From Sepioteuthis lessoniana (lineage: Eukaryota; Mollusca; Cephalopoda; Myopsida; Loliginidae), in assembly GCA_963585895.1 (NCBI GenBank), contig CAUZXS010002526.1:26683-90682 (forward strand): a stretch of 64,000 bases of DNA, written 5' to 3'. The notes beneath the pieces were generated by a model. The model worked only from the letters and a program-made list of their open reading frames with translations. It was not told the DNA's origin and ran no database searches. This document shows, in pieces, positions 19,451 through 31,460 of this stretch. The position numbers were made by a program, and so were the translations under genes. Numbering within the stretch: the stretch's first letter is position 1; every line of letters starts with the position of its first letter.

Positions 19451-21445
19451 ATTGATCTTGTATATTTTGACAATTTGGAAATTGTAATTATTTTATGTTT
19501 GATTAATTTTCTGAGGAATTGATTTGCATTTTTTGTGTTTTAATTTATAAATATTTCAATCAAAGGCTTTCAACTCTTTGCCTTGTCAAAACTACTCTTC
19601 AACTTTGCAATGATAAAAATGTTATTCTTATACAATACATACAAAAATTAACCCTTTTCATAAATCCGTGATAATAAACCTCACCAATCCAACACCCAAT
19701 AAGGACTATCAGTTTTTCAGCCTGCTGTTTTAGTCATATTGATAAGTGCTAAATCTCATTGGATATTGAAATGATCAATGAAATATTACCTGGACAATTT
19801 TTATAGTTTACAAAAAACTTTGCCAATTCAACTTCTCAGACCCTAATTCATATTGCCTCAGTGACTATGGCTTATATTATCAGAATATCTGTTACATAAT
19901 TTTAATGTTTATAAAATTTTGAGCATTTTTGGCAGCTCTTGACTGGATAAAATTTTTTTAGTTAAGTAGATATAAAGAAAGAAAAAAATTCTCTTCATCT
20001 TTCAAACCTCCCACCCCATTTTACTCATACTTAAAACAAAGTTGTGATAATGTATATGAATGTCTTCTGACAGCATGCTGTATGTATGTCTGCATTAGCA
20101 AAACTACCATGTTACCCACATTGATATAACTGATAGAATTGTTAATGCTAACTGGTTCATATTGTCAAGTCCTCCAGTATATGTTGAAAGTGAATAACAA
20201 AATAAAAAACTAGAAAAATAAAGAAGCTGATCTGATGGATTTGTTACACAGGCAGATACAACAATTACACTATTATATTAGTGTAATGGGAATGGTTTCA
20301 GAAGAAATAAATAGATTTAATAATTGCCACAAATCAAATTCAAATGTCTTCATTTAGGTTCATAATGAGTATTAAGAACTTACCTTAGAAATTCAAACAA
20401 TATATATTGCTGATTTATGATTAAAAATAATTTTTTCTATCTCATGTTTGGCATCAAAAACAGTTGGGTTTTTTTTTAATTTAAAGACTGCTTTTGGTGG
20501 CCATTAATCTTGATGTCAAAACACATAATATTTATAGAATTTATAATAGTAAATGATTAAATAAAAAAAGTACTCTAAAAGTTGCATTTAGCAGTTATTT
20601 CTCTTGAGAAATGAAATGTTTGAGGTGAGTGTGAACTTTAACCCCACATTGTTAAGTTGGAAATTGGTTTATTCTCTAAGTTAGAGTATTCTAATGCTAA
20701 TGAGCAGACAAAATAGAAAGAAATTTGCTGTATTTCATCTCCAAGACCAGTAATTCCTAATGTGGGTTGCGGTAATATTATGGTGGGGCATGCAATATTT
20801 TGGTGGGGCTTGTTTAGAGACTAAGTTAATGGCCTTTTAAGCTTCCTTTACATGAACTGCAGTAAAATTTTAAGTATGTAAGAATTAAATATTACAGGGG
20901 GTCTTCTGAATTTTAGAAATACCAAAGTGGAGCATGGCCCAAAATTGGTTGGGAACCACTGTCCTTGATAAAGTCTTCAATTTTGGTACCTTAAATTTCT
21001 GACTTGATCTTTAGAATTTAGGTTTCTTCTTATTAAAAAATATTTACTTTGTTTCCTTTTTGCTTCTTGTTCTTTTTTAAATTCTGTTTTTAAAGATTGA
21101 AACTTATTTTTTATTCTGTTCAGTGTTATTACTGCTTTTTAAAACCTTTGAGAAAATATCTCATATTTTCAAATATTGGAGAGTGTAAGGTTTACTGATT
21201 CATTTCTTTTTCATTTGTAGAAAAAAATAGAAGAATAATAAAACTGATGCTATTTCTTTCTTGCATGTCTGCAAAATACACCCCCCCCCCAAAAAAAAAA
21301 CTGTTCATAATCAATTTAATATAAAAAGAAACAATAAAAGATTCTCCTTCATTTAATTCAATGCTGATTTCTTGTTTTTTTAAAAAATCACATTTTAAAT
21401 GCTAATACCAGTGATGTGGTTTTGTTAGCACTACATGGTCAGTCA
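19451..21445. other. AT-rich, no gene recognised
   Basis: No open frame of note. A GGGGCATG/TGGTGGGGCTTG phrase with nearby repeats (20770-20960) is the only compositional change. Confidence 0.5.
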
Positions 21446-21449
21446 ATCT

Positions 21450-21725
21450 ATTTAGCAATGAGAGTAATTGTGTACAAATTTTCATCATCAAATTAATTCC
21501 AAATTAACTTTAAAATAGTTCCATTGGGAAGCTACACACTGATAAAGACACTGTTCCCACTTCTAGGAACAGTGCTAGAAGTTTTCAATTGAGACTGGCT
21601 TCAGTTAGTTCACAGCTTGTTACATGTTCTCAACATTTCCTAAATGGTGACCATAAAGCAAAAAACTGGTTCAGGTCAAGGGTATAAGGAGCCTGTGGTA
21701 GCACATGATTTAAAAAACAACTTAA
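21450..21725 (-). pseudogene. mariner family 2, copy 2, C-terminal part
   Basis: Parallels 18690-18960: the same order of AATTGTGTACAAATTTT, a TAGTTCCATTGGGAAGC block and a CAATTGAGACTGGCTTCAGTTA block. On the minus strand it decodes to a decayed mariner C-terminus. The corresponding N-terminal part appears to lie at 23760-24560, with about 2 kb between them. Confidence 0.6.
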
Positions 21726-21809
21726 CTAATTCATAGATTGGATTTTGCCTTGAAATTATTGAAATATTATTTTATTTTTCAGGTAGAGTTTTTCTTACAG
21801 TTACAATAT

Positions 21810-22090
21810 AAAGTATCAAGTATTCCTATCTAATACTTATAATTTTCAAACAGATCTATTTAACCTATAGATAGGATCCTAACAGGTACTACCACACTGG
21901 GGCAGAATAGATGTGGGAGTAATAGGAATAAAGGGGTATTCCATACTCCTTAGAACTCCAGAACTGGATCCTCACCACCAGATGCAGTTTAGTGTCATAC
22001 CCAGGACATCCCCTTTTTTAGCAGGAAGTTTTATTTCTTTGCAGGAGATACAGTCAGCATATTCTAAGTCTCATAGACAGGGCATCTTAT
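21810..22090 (+). repeat. repeat R2, copy 1
   Basis: Dispersed ~300-bp repeat. Shared blocks in order: AGTATTCCTATCTAATACT, CCTATAGATAGGATCCTAACA, GTACTACCAC, GGGAGTAATAGGAATAAAGG, CCAGATGCAGTTTAGTGTCAT, CCAGGACAT and ATACAGTCAGCATATTC. No coding. Confidence 0.85.
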
Positions 22091-22379
22091 TTATACAGTC
22101 TGATAAATATGTTTGTAAATTGTACTCTGTAGTACAGAAAATAATATCATCACCCCAAAAGATTATTCTGTTTTTCAGACATGTAGCTTTAGAAATAAAT
22201 TTTTGGTTAAAATTATAAATATCTGTATGGAACTGAGGTTAGAGTGTCATGAGTTAAGGAGCCAATAATTCTTTTTATCTTGGGGCCCAGATCTCTGTTA
22301 ATCTATTCTTGTTAGTTTGTAGCAAGAAGTCTCACTAACAAGGCATTTAAACTTTTTTTTCCAATATACAACTTTAATG

Positions 22380-22790
22380 AAAATATACAAAGATGAAAAA
22401 ACAAGGTTTTCAGAGGAAGATTTTATTGGTAGAAATATTTGCCACCATTAAACATTTCATTTTTATACCATCATTATGGCATGTAAATCATTAAATGAAA
22501 TGAAAAATATGAGAAAGTTTTAAAACATTCTATTTATATCTGAAGTGTTCTGTTTCAAATTTAAGTGTTCTAAAATTTAAAAAAAAAATTTAGAATGCTA
22601 ATAACATCACATTTAATTTAAAACAAGACTACCAATGGAAATTGAATGTCTTAAGACTTTCTCATCTTTTTTATTTCATTTAATAACTTACATGAGGTAA
22701 AAAAAAAAAATGTTTAACATAGGCAAATATTTCTACAAATAACATCATCCTCTGAAGACCTTGTGTTTTTTTCATTTCAATACATTTTCA
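22380..22790. repeat. long palindromic foldback (MITE-like)
   Basis: The left arm contains CAAGGTTTTCAGAGGA and ATATTTGCC near 22403-22444. The right arm carries the inverted versions GGCAAATATTTCTAC and CCTCTGAAGACCTTG near 22722-22764. Further matching inner arms include GAAATGAAAAATATGAGAAAG versus its complement near 22650-22680. The centre is an A10 stretch near 22579. Overall an imperfect inverted repeat of about 190 bp per arm, typical of a foldback transposon. Confidence 0.8.
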
Positions 22791-23587
22791 TTTTGTTGAA
22801 TTTAATGACAAGTATTGCAATCCAGACATTTCAGATAACACTACTTCAAATTTCTGAATTTTTGCCTTTGAGCTGTACAAACAAATAATATGGTTCCTAC
22901 TTATTGATTGAGGAGTTTCAATTAACTCAGTATTCTGTCTCAGGGATCATCTTGCCTTTTACTGCATTTACACCATTGCACTAAAATGGATAAGGAAGCT
23001 ACAGCCTTAAGACCACATCAAATGTACTCTTCTATAGATTTGTGAAAAGACTAATTAAAGTAGTATAACTTCACTTTAGAACCTGACATCCCTACACTTT
23101 CTCACAAAGAGCAATTTCAGAAAAGTTGTTAAAAAGTTAATAAAGTTTTTCATTACTTTTAAGTTGTATATATTAATTCAAATTTTTGTTTTATTTTGTT
23201 GGAAACAATAAATTTAAATGCAGCCTTTTTATATCCCTGGTCAACCACTAATGTTTGAGGTGAGCTTAACAAATTTTGTCATCACCCTCCTGTTTGAAAG
23301 AATGGCCTGAATTAAATTTGACCTTATGTCACATTTTGCAACAATTTGGGGACAGGGAGAAGACAAATACAATCTAAATCTTAGAGGTGTGATTATTTCA
23401 TTAAACTGAAAAAGAGGAATCTAGCACTGGTTTAAAATTAGTTTTATGCTTTTTTTCTGTTAGTTTTCAATAATGTACCAAACCAATGTTAGTTCATGAC
23501 TTGGTATTATAAGATTAACATTTTAACTTGCTATCTATAGCTTTAACAATGAAGCCAAACCAGCTGGTAGCAACTGGAATCTGGTCA

Positions 23588-23618
<31 letters not shown>

Positions 23619-23759
23619 TCCTTAGTGAATCAAGTCTGAAATTCTGAATGAGTAGAATTATCTGAAGCCTGACTTTCCCCAGTACCAGCAACACTACCAT
23701 CACCACCCATTGCTAGTTGCCCTCCACCCATGGATGGGTCATTATTAGCAGTTTCCTCT
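22791..23759. other. AT-rich, no gene recognised
   Basis: Contains a (TTTC)n microsatellite at 23588-23620 and no recognisable coding. Confidence 0.5.
23588..23620. repeat. (TTTC)n microsatellite
   Basis: About eight perfect TTTC units. Confidence 0.95.
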
Positions 23760-24110
23760 GTTCATTAATTGCTACTCTTATATTCCTCTACATGTCATGT
23801 GACCCAGCCAGTCATGGGGGCAGCTAATATCCTTTGTAATGAATGTTTTCAACTTCTAGAAAATAGTTTATTCAGATCATTGTCAGTTTGTAAACTAATT
23901 TGCCAACCAAAATGGAGTTCATCTTTTTCCATCCCAAACTGCCATTTGCCAACTTAGAACCTATACCTGGGATAGACCTTGATTTCTCTAAGCTTATGTT
24001 GACTTATTAAATGTTTATACAGAAATGTCTTGAAGTTTGACATAGAATTTGATCTTGTATTCCATTGTTATAACACTTAACCAGAGCTATAATATATTTA
24101 TTTACCCAAT
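23760..24110 (-). pseudogene. mariner family 2, copy 2, N-terminal part
   Basis: The minus strand shows a decayed mariner N-terminal region (a GLSQV-VLSWQ-like segment followed by a KLKTFITKDI-like segment) and parallels the N-terminal part of the copy at 19120-19420. Assignment rests on weak similarity and on the related end at 24460-24560. Confidence 0.4.
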
Positions 24111-24179
24111 CTCTCTACCACAAGCAAGATGTGACACAAGGTCAGTTTTTAAGCTGTATATACTTGATTTGAATTTAGA

Positions 24180-24430
24180 GTGTTCCTTCTAGATTGGTCA
24201 CCATATTAAAGTTAAAGAGCCCACTATTTAAGTTAAGTGCCTACTATTTACTCATAGCTGGCGGGAGAATGGTTGGATTCCCACCTTCCCAAGGTTATTA
24301 GCATAATATGAAATGAATACAGCCTCATCCAGCATTTGAACTAACATTGAGAGTCCATTTAGTATGATAATAATTGTTATACCACAAGTGCCTCTACCAG
24401 AGTTAGAACCTATAATCCCCAAAGATTACT
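24180..24430 (+). repeat. repeat R3, forward copy
   Basis: Contains AGATTGGTCACCATATTAAAG, TACTCATAGCTGG and ATTGTTATACCACAAGTGCCTC in the same order as 49240-49430. Confidence 0.65.
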
Positions 24431-24459
24431 CATCTGAACATGTATTCTGAAACCCAAGC

Positions 24460-24570
24460 ATGAATTAGATGTTTTCACATGTCTTCAAGGTTAAAATTGA
24501 TCAACTGATTTTCACTCTGGGTTACCAACCTGAAAAAAAAATCATTCTCATTGCTATCTAGACTGATCTC
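24460..24570 (-). repeat. mariner family 2 outer segment
   Basis: GTTTTCACATGTCTTCAAGGTTAAAATTGATCAACTGATTTT parallels 19352-19395, the outer part of the first family-2 mariner. Confidence 0.6.
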
Positions 24571-26039
24571 ATATGTTGAAACAAAAGAATTTATACACTC
24601 TGTGCCACATCTAACCTTCTACCACTATCTGTCTATATAATCAACAGTATGATTTGTTGGTCTGAAAATTTTATTAGGATGTATGTGTGCATTCTGTCTA
24701 GGATCAAAATGTGACTTCTCATCTTTATGGCCTAAAGCATAAAAAAACTTAATATCCAGTTCGTCCATGCTGTACTTCTCCATTACACTTTAAAGGGTCA
24801 ATTCCTGACACCTGAAACATCCCAAAAGAGAAGTACCTACAGAAAGGGACAATTTTTTATATTAACCATATTAAATGTAGAGGGTACAACCCAGTTTGCT
24901 GCTTTTCATCAAGGTCATTTCCTTTCACTGAAATAGTTGAACAATATTCAATGGTAACTAACAAATGATTTTATTTTCTTAGTTCCATAAGATATAACTA
25001 TACTTAAAAAGCAAGCATATACATATCACATTTCTATAACCAGATATATTGATGCAGTTAATGATAGTGGAATGAAGTGACACATTATAAATAGCAATAC
25101 TTATTAACAAGTCCTCAAGATTTCATATTGTGTATTTTCTAAAAAGTTTTTTCATATATTTTTGGTGTTGATGTAAAAATCATACTATCATACATTGAAG
25201 AAAAGTAATAGCAATAAAAGAGGAATTATTTTTGTAACATAATGATCCCCAGCACTCCTGGTATTCTAGATTGTAAATGTATCAAATATTGATAAGTAAT
25301 TTATCGATTATAACTGCCAAAACAAAGCCTAAGAAGAGTAGAAATCAAATAGTCACTTGGAAATAAAGTGAATTTTCATTGATTGGTTCAAATGCAGTCA
25401 CATGGGAATTCAAGTGATACAAATTCTAGTCAGTTGAACACCAGCTTTTGAAGGGTAAAGTAAAAAAGTTGGTACTTAAATGAAACCACTCTCCATTTGG
25501 GAAGGAGAGCAGTGATTTAAAAATGAAAGGATGTCTTTTCTGCATTGACTGGACAAAGCTACACCATGCCTTCCTTTCGGAACTTGTCCAGAAGAGAAAG
25601 ACATATGTAGCATTTTAAAATAAATATGAATGGTTTTTGTGACCTGTGGCCATCAAGATCAAGTGACTCCTTATAAAAGCCATCATTTCATTTCACTTTT
25701 ACAAAACATATTATCATAAAGTTTTAAATGAAATACGAGATTTCCAGATCATGAAAGTTTAGATAAAGTAAATATTGATATATAAAGTTGTGAGTAGTTT
25801 GAAAAATTTGTTGAAAGTTGTCAAGACAAAGAAAGTTGTTACTTGATCGAAGTGACAAAAGAAACTGACAAGCATAATCTTACAGTTTGATTTCCATGTT
25901 TATCAATGTGTTAATAATTCAGGCCAACCATCTCTGTGAGTTTTCAAGTTGTCTTTCTTAGGAAGGAGGAAACTCCCTGCAAGTTGCAAGGAAAATATTG
26001 AAACCCCTAAAAAGGGGCTTCTAAAACATCATACTCAAA
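24571..26039. other. AT-rich, no gene recognised
   Basis: No open frame or repeat match that I can support. Confidence 0.5.
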
Positions 26040-26240
26040 AACATGCATTTGCTCTGTAGTATACCTGATACCAAATAGCCCAAACTTAAAACACAAACTT
26101 TCTCATTGCTTGTTTTAATCTAAGTTACCTTTGATCCAACTTGTCTATTAAACCTCCAGACTTCAGCTCAGTGGGCGGACATTACATAATAATATATCTA
26201 ATCCAGTATCCAGTCATTCCTTTAGACCAGCACCATGTTG
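26040..26240 (+). repeat. local duplication unit A, copy 1
   Basis: ATACCAAATAGCCCAAAC through CCAGTATCCAGTCATTCC matches 26755-26935 with small indels. Confidence 0.85.
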
Positions 26241-26329
26241 TATAATTTATAGAGATACCTCACAGACACTTTACTTTTCAAAAGTAGAGTGTTTGTTAGA
26301 GAAATTTTCACAATTAGAAATATTTCCTT

Positions 26330-26590
26330 TGTCATTAAGACTATGGCTGAGGCTCAATAAGAGTAGGTTGGAATGATAAATAGTGGAAGTACAAGTGACA
26401 TAATAGTTATAAGTGTGTTGAATAAGAGAGCAGAGTTCAAATTTGAGCCTAGGTTGTTTGCATTTACTTCATACTAATGAACTTGAAAAAGCATGAATCA
26501 ATCTATTCTAAATACTGGTAAAATAATAGGGTAGACTGGACTCTCTAGCTATAGATGGTAACCAGACTAGGAGTAGGAAAACTGAATTTA
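26330..26590 (-). repeat. repeat R3, reverse copy
   Basis: Contains GGTAGACTGGACTCTCTAGC and GGTAACCAGACTAGG, the reverse complement arrangement of the R3 copy at 49240-49430. Confidence 0.6.
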
Positions 26591-26696
26591 AAGCCAGATG
26601 GACATAGGGCCAGATTTTACCCAGTAAAGAAACAATGAAGAAACAAAACAAAACAAATAAAAAACCTATTTGGTATTGAAATCACAGCAATGTCAT

Positions 26697-26763
26697 TGAT
26701 ACAAGGAGTCTACAGGAACCTTTTCAGTTTAGAGGCCACATTGAAATTTATTGTCTACCAATA
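26697..26763 (+). repeat. local duplication unit B, copy 1
   Basis: ACAAGGAGTCTACAGGAACC through ATTTATTGTCTACCAATA matches 26940-27008. Confidence 0.85.
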
Positions 26764-26935
26764 TCAAATAGCCCAAACCTAAAAAAACTTTCTCATTGTT
26801 TTAATCTAAGTTACCTTTGATCCAACTTGTCTGTTAAACCTCCAACTTCAGCTCAGTTGGTGATGGAAGGTGGACATTACATAATAATATATTTAATCCA
26901 GTATCCAACCATTTCTTTAAACCAGCACTATAGAT
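26755..26935 (+). repeat. local duplication unit A, copy 2
   Basis: Matches 26040-26240, with a short extra segment (GTTGGTGATGGAAGG) near 26860. Confidence 0.85.
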
Positions 26936-26939
26936 AAAA

Positions 26940-27008
26940 CTTGTTACAAGGAATCTACAGGAACCTTTACAGTTTAGAGGCTACATTGAAATTTATTATC
27001 TACCAATA
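26940..27008 (+). repeat. local duplication unit B, copy 2
   Basis: Matches 26697-26763. Confidence 0.85.
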
Positions 27009-27635
27009 AGGCTGCATGTAATAAACTTTTTGTATGTTTATTACAAAATCTAAATTTAGAATTGAATTAATAACTTAGTCCAAATTTAATTAATATATAT
27101 TACTTATATATTACTTAATATATATATTCAATTAATATATATTACTTAAAAGAAATAAAAAACTTTACTAATGATATTTCTGAGATTGCTTTTTATGAGA
27201 AAACATTGGGTATGCAATTCTAATTGGTCTTTTGTCAAGGCCATGGAAAGCTACATAAAGCCTCAAGGTTACGAGTTATTTACCCCTGGATTGTAGTGTA
27301 GTCCAATAATAAACAGAGAAAAACATTGGAAATGCTTGGCTGAGTTTTTAACATATGCCAATCACTGATACCAATGCAAGTAGCATCAAAATTATCAGGA
27401 ACAGAGTGGTTGAGGAATCAAATTAGAATTGTCTAATGATGATCAATAAATTTTAAGTTTAAAGATAAACTGAATATTTTACTGCTATCAGAATTTAAAC
27501 AACTATGACAGCTGAAAAATGAAACTGAAATAAGGATCATGAATAGCTTTTATTACTCCAGGGAAAAAATATGAACTCACCACCTTTAGAAAACATTAAA
27601 AAAATAAACACCTGGTAATTATTAATCTTCAATTG
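27009..27635. other. AT-rich, no gene recognised
   Basis: Contains short ATTAATATATATTACTTA repeats (27085-27150); nothing else seen. Confidence 0.5.
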
Positions 27636-27965
27636 AATATTTCTATCTAATACTAATAATTTGTATGATTTTAACTATTTCCATCTAATACTAATATTTC
27701 AAAGCAATTAGATGTAGTTCAATCATTTCAAATAGGTAAACACTACATAACTCATTACAATATCAATGTTTAAAGAGTCAATGTATTGATGTAGTTCAAA
27801 ATCAACCTAAACATTTCATATATATCTATTTGACCCATGAGCAATATCATAACAAGTACTTCAACTCTGGGTCAGAGTGGAACTAGGAGTAATGGTAACA
27901 ATGGAGAGACACCCCAGAAATCCAGGATTGGGAGCCCTACTACTAGATGCAGTTTGATATCATAT
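27636..27965 (+). repeat. repeat R2, copy 2
   Basis: TTTCTATCTAATACTAATAAT, CTATTTGACCCATGAGC, CATAACAAGTACTTC, AGGAGTAATGGTAACAATGG and AGATGCAGTTTGATATCAT follow the R2 order. Confidence 0.8.
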
Positions 27966-28384
27966 ATAATTTATTTGTAGGATTGTGTTACAATTCCCAA
28001 ACAAAATAAAGCTATTTCTATTGTAACTGTCCTCACTAGGTTTTCTATAGTTGGGCTAAGTTTTTGTGGTTCCCACTAAATCACTGAAATTATATGTCAG
28101 CTCAGTAATGATTGAGGAACTGAAGGTACCATAAGTAACCTGGGACTTGTATAACAAACTTATCAAAGTTTATTAAATTCTGTAACATTAGTAATAATAA
28201 CATAGTTAATATTAAAAATAAACTACAAAATGTGGTATCCCACAGTACAGGTAAAAAAGATAAAAGACAAAACTACAGTTTTTCCTTTATATTAAAGATT
28301 ATTTCATTGTTTGATAAAAAATGGCAAACTACCATCTGAAGAGTTTGAATAACCTTAGAAATCACCCTCAAAACATCCATGTAT

Positions 28385-28520
28385 GATTCAAAAACTAAGC
28401 AAATGTTCATGCAAAAATTCAAGTTCCTGAGACATTTCTATGGCTATGATAAAGTACAAATAGTCAATGGTGAAACCCAAGTCCCAGTCAATATCCATGC
28501 TAAGAAATCAGGTCCATGAT
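28385..28520 (+). repeat. short repeat S, copy 1
   Basis: TTCTATGGCTATGATAAAG...CAGTCAATATCCATGC...AAATCAGGTC parallels 30490-30600, and part of it parallels 30598-30655. The copies flank the copia-like fragment 28734-30480. Confidence 0.7.
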
Positions 28521-28733
28521 ATTGCAGTTTGAGTTATTTAACTTGATAGCTATTTATATATGGTCGTCTCACTTATTTTGTAGTTGTCAGATCTCAAATA
28601 AATATGGCGTACAATTAAACGTGTTTAGTCAGTGTTACAATACTAACAAATTAACATTAGTAGCAAAAGCTGTCTTTCATGTGATAGAAATTATTATTGT
28701 TTAACTTACTTTGAAACACTTTTGAAAAAAAAG

Positions 28734-29129
28734 ATGGCTTCCTTTACAAAACAGCCAACTATTTTACAAGGTGAAGAGTTGTGTGTGGAATGGAAGCAAG
28801 ACATAGAGATATGGTCTCTAATCATGGATTTATCAAAAGAAACACAGTTCCCAGTAGCATTTTTGTCACTGCTTCTGAACATACATGAATGTGTTCAACA
28901 TTTATTGATAATGGATATCAACCAAACAGACAAGTTACAAGTCATTATGGACAAGTTAGAGAAAATTTATTTACATGATGAACGCACTATGGCATTCAAG
29001 GATTTCTATTCCAACAAAAGAACAGGAATGAATATAAATGATTTTTTGTGTGGTAAGAATTTTTGTGTAAAAAATTACATAAATTTGGAATTATCTTGCC
29101 AGAAGGAGTTCAGGCCATTTTTGTTTTGA
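28734..29129 (+). pseudogene. copia-like gag fragment
   Basis: Starts MASFTKQPTILQGEE (second Met of a 135-codon frame) and includes WKQDIEIW, LSLLLNIHECVQHL and DKLEKIYLHDERTMAF segments. These correspond to UBN2/copia gag-type helices seen in the sister element at 55740-56138. The frame is lost at 29129, just before a CFECGK cysteine pair that should belong to the CCHC knuckle; the His and last Cys of the knuckle are not visible. Confidence 0.7.
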
Positions 29130-29379
29130 ATGTGGCAAATGTATCAGAATAAAACGAAAAGCTAGTGAGAATGACAAATGCAACTTTAACATACACAGCA
29201 ATGAAAGATGCATTAAAGAATTCCTCTACTTAAAAAATAAAACTATGTACAGATATTAACACTGTCATGAATTCAGACCAGGTACATTTTTCTTTATTTA
29301 ATGTTGACTCCTGTCATCAAATATTGATAAATGATTCTAATATAAAAATATCCAGTCTTGTGAAGGAAACACTAGGTAG

Positions 29380-29410
29380 AGCAGTCCTGGACTCTGCATG
29401 TTCATGAGCT
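29380..29410 (+). pseudogene. copia-like protease active site
   Basis: GRAVLDSACS followed by a stop. This is the D-S/T-x-C form found in copia proteases, and comparable text (AVIDTVCT) occurs in the sister element near 55200. Confidence 0.55.
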
Positions 29411-29874
29411 TTTGCTGGAGAAATTTGGTTTAATGTATTTCTTGAGAGACTAAGTGACTGAAATAAATGTCAGTGGAAGCTACTAAGTTTAAATTGGGTG
29501 GCTGTTTTGTAAAAGAAGCCATCTTTCTTTCAAAAAGGACATTTTATTTTTGAAAAGGAGTAGAGGTAAAAGCTATTAAAGCAGTTAAATTTCCAGTAAC
29601 TTTAGGTTGGTGTAAAAGGTGTCAAATCTTATATTGAGGCTGACATCATCAAAAATGATTTACTTCTGCAACTAAGTCAATGAAAACTGCTGGAATACTA
29701 CTGAATTTTAAAAATGAGAGCAGTTGGATTTCAAGCAAATATATAAAATTACAAAGAACAACTTCTGGACATTATAGTCTTTTACTGACTTATATGCTTC
29801 TGAGGGCTGAATAATTGCTAAAAACGGAGTTTCTGGATCTTATCAAAGAGGTTTGTGATTTTTGTTCAGTTTGA

Positions 29875-30480
29875 TTGAAGTCTAGAAAACCTCCTCTTCA
29901 ACCAGTAATAGGATTGGCTCTTGGAAGCAGGTTTAATGACCCTGTATGTCTGGATTTAAAAGAACATGGACATAACCAATACTGGATTCTACACCAAATA
30001 GACACATTCAATAGATACTCAGCTGCCAGGCTAATTAAAACCAAAATGAGTGAAGGAATTATTGGCAACATATTTTTTATATGGATATCATATTTTGGAG
30101 CTCCTAAACAGCTTTTGAGTGACAATAGGAGGGAATTCAATAATGAAGCTCACCGACAGATGAATGAAAAGTTGAATATTAAAACATGCACTATAGCTGC
30201 AGAAGGTCCATTCAGCAACGGTAATGTGGAACAGAACAATTTGATAATGGCTGAAGCAATGGAGATGTTAGAAGACAATAAATCTGAGCCAGAAATAGCC
30301 CTGGTTAGGGCTGTTAGTACCAAAAATGTACTTCAGAATCATTCTGGACAAATGAGCTTGTATTTGAGTTCAATATAAATACACCCACTGTTTTGACTGA
30401 TCAGTTACTTGCATTGGAAGCAGCAAAATAACAGTGTGGAAAAGCTTAATGGACGCTGAATAAAGTGAAAAAATTCAGAG
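29875..30480 (+). pseudogene. copia-like integrase core
   Basis: The open frame 29875-30378 contains CLDLKEHG (first Asp), LLSDNRREF (second Asp) and NGNVEQNN (Glu), the DDE set of a retroviral-type integrase. After a frameshift the text continues with NINTPTVLTDQ and LNKVKKFREP segments, which parallel IPSALTDQP and neighbouring text in the minus-strand copy. The role in the family is insertion of cDNA; this copy is broken. Confidence 0.75.
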
Positions 30481-30489
30481 AGCCCAGAG

Positions 30490-30660
30490 ATCTAATGTAA
30501 AGACTTATGCAAAGACATTCCTATGGCTATAACAAAGCACAAATTATCAATGCTGGAGTCCCAGTCAATATCTTTGCAAGGAAATCAGGTCTCTGACATA
30601 TTCATATGGCTATGATAAGTAGTTGATGTTGAAGCTTAAGTCTGTTAATATCCACTAGCC
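30490..30660 (+). repeat. short repeat S, copies 2 and 3
   Basis: Two imperfect tandem versions of the segment at 28385-28520, each with CCTATGGCTAT or CATATGGCTATGATAA and followed by AATATC. Confidence 0.65.
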
Positions 30661-31460
30661 TGGTAGGCCAATTGGTTGTAGGCTTCAACAAGTGAGGGGT
30701 TAAACAACGCATCAGAAGGGCAACAAAGAAACAGGAAATGACAAAGCATTTTCTGTTTTCTGGACAGTAATGGGTTAGAGGAATCTGTTGGAGAGAGTTG
30801 GTCCAGGAAAGTGACCGGAGAGATGCACTTAGAATCTGCTGGCACCCCTTGAACTAGGATGATCTATTAAGATCTGAATAGGTAGAATTTGTGCTAGGCC
30901 CATGTAGTGGGATACAACCAAAGGAAGGTCTGAAATGACACACACCCTTCTATCTGTGAATGAGTCCAGTCCTTCAAATTTTCAGTTTGACAATTGGGGG
31001 TCACATAATGCAGTGAGCAGGCTGATGTAACAACAGAGCTGAGGTGCGCCATCATAGATTATCATATCAGTAAATATTTTTGTACTTCATCTCAAAATTC
31101 TTGCTCTATTGGAAATGGCATATTTTGACATCTGATGACCTCCAATGATCTCAAACTTGACAGCCAATCTTGTATAATCTATGTAGAAACTGAAAGCCAA
31201 ATCAATATCTATACAAAAAATCACAACCGAGTTGTTCCTATACCCGTGATACTTCGACAGATAAGTACATAAACTTTGGCTTTGTAATGTAATTAGCTCT
31301 GTTCCAATTTTAAAGAGATTCAAATTTTAATTTGGAAAAAATCTAAATAGTATATATATCTCTCTAAACCCAATTAGTTTTAGTCATAAACAAATTCAGC
31401 TTGCTAGATATGGCTGTTCTATTTGGAAATAGTTAATGCATTATTAGTATTCTATCTACC
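30661..31460. other. no gene recognised
   Basis: Slightly less AT-rich between 30660 and 30850; no domain in any frame. Confidence 0.5.

Larger units (their letters stand above)
28734..30480 (+). mobile_element. copia-like LTR retrotransposon fragment, copy A
   Basis: Gag (28734-29129), a zinc-knuckle half (about 29120-29160), a protease active site (about 29385-29405) and an integrase region (29875-30480), in Ty1/copia order, where integrase precedes RT. RT, RNase H and LTRs were not found. It is the same family as the minus-strand element 52386-56288, judging by shared gag and integrase wording. Several frameshifts. Confidence 0.75.

Noticed and set aside
30661..30850. Possible retroelement 3' UTR
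   Set aside because: Composition shift only; no family evidence.
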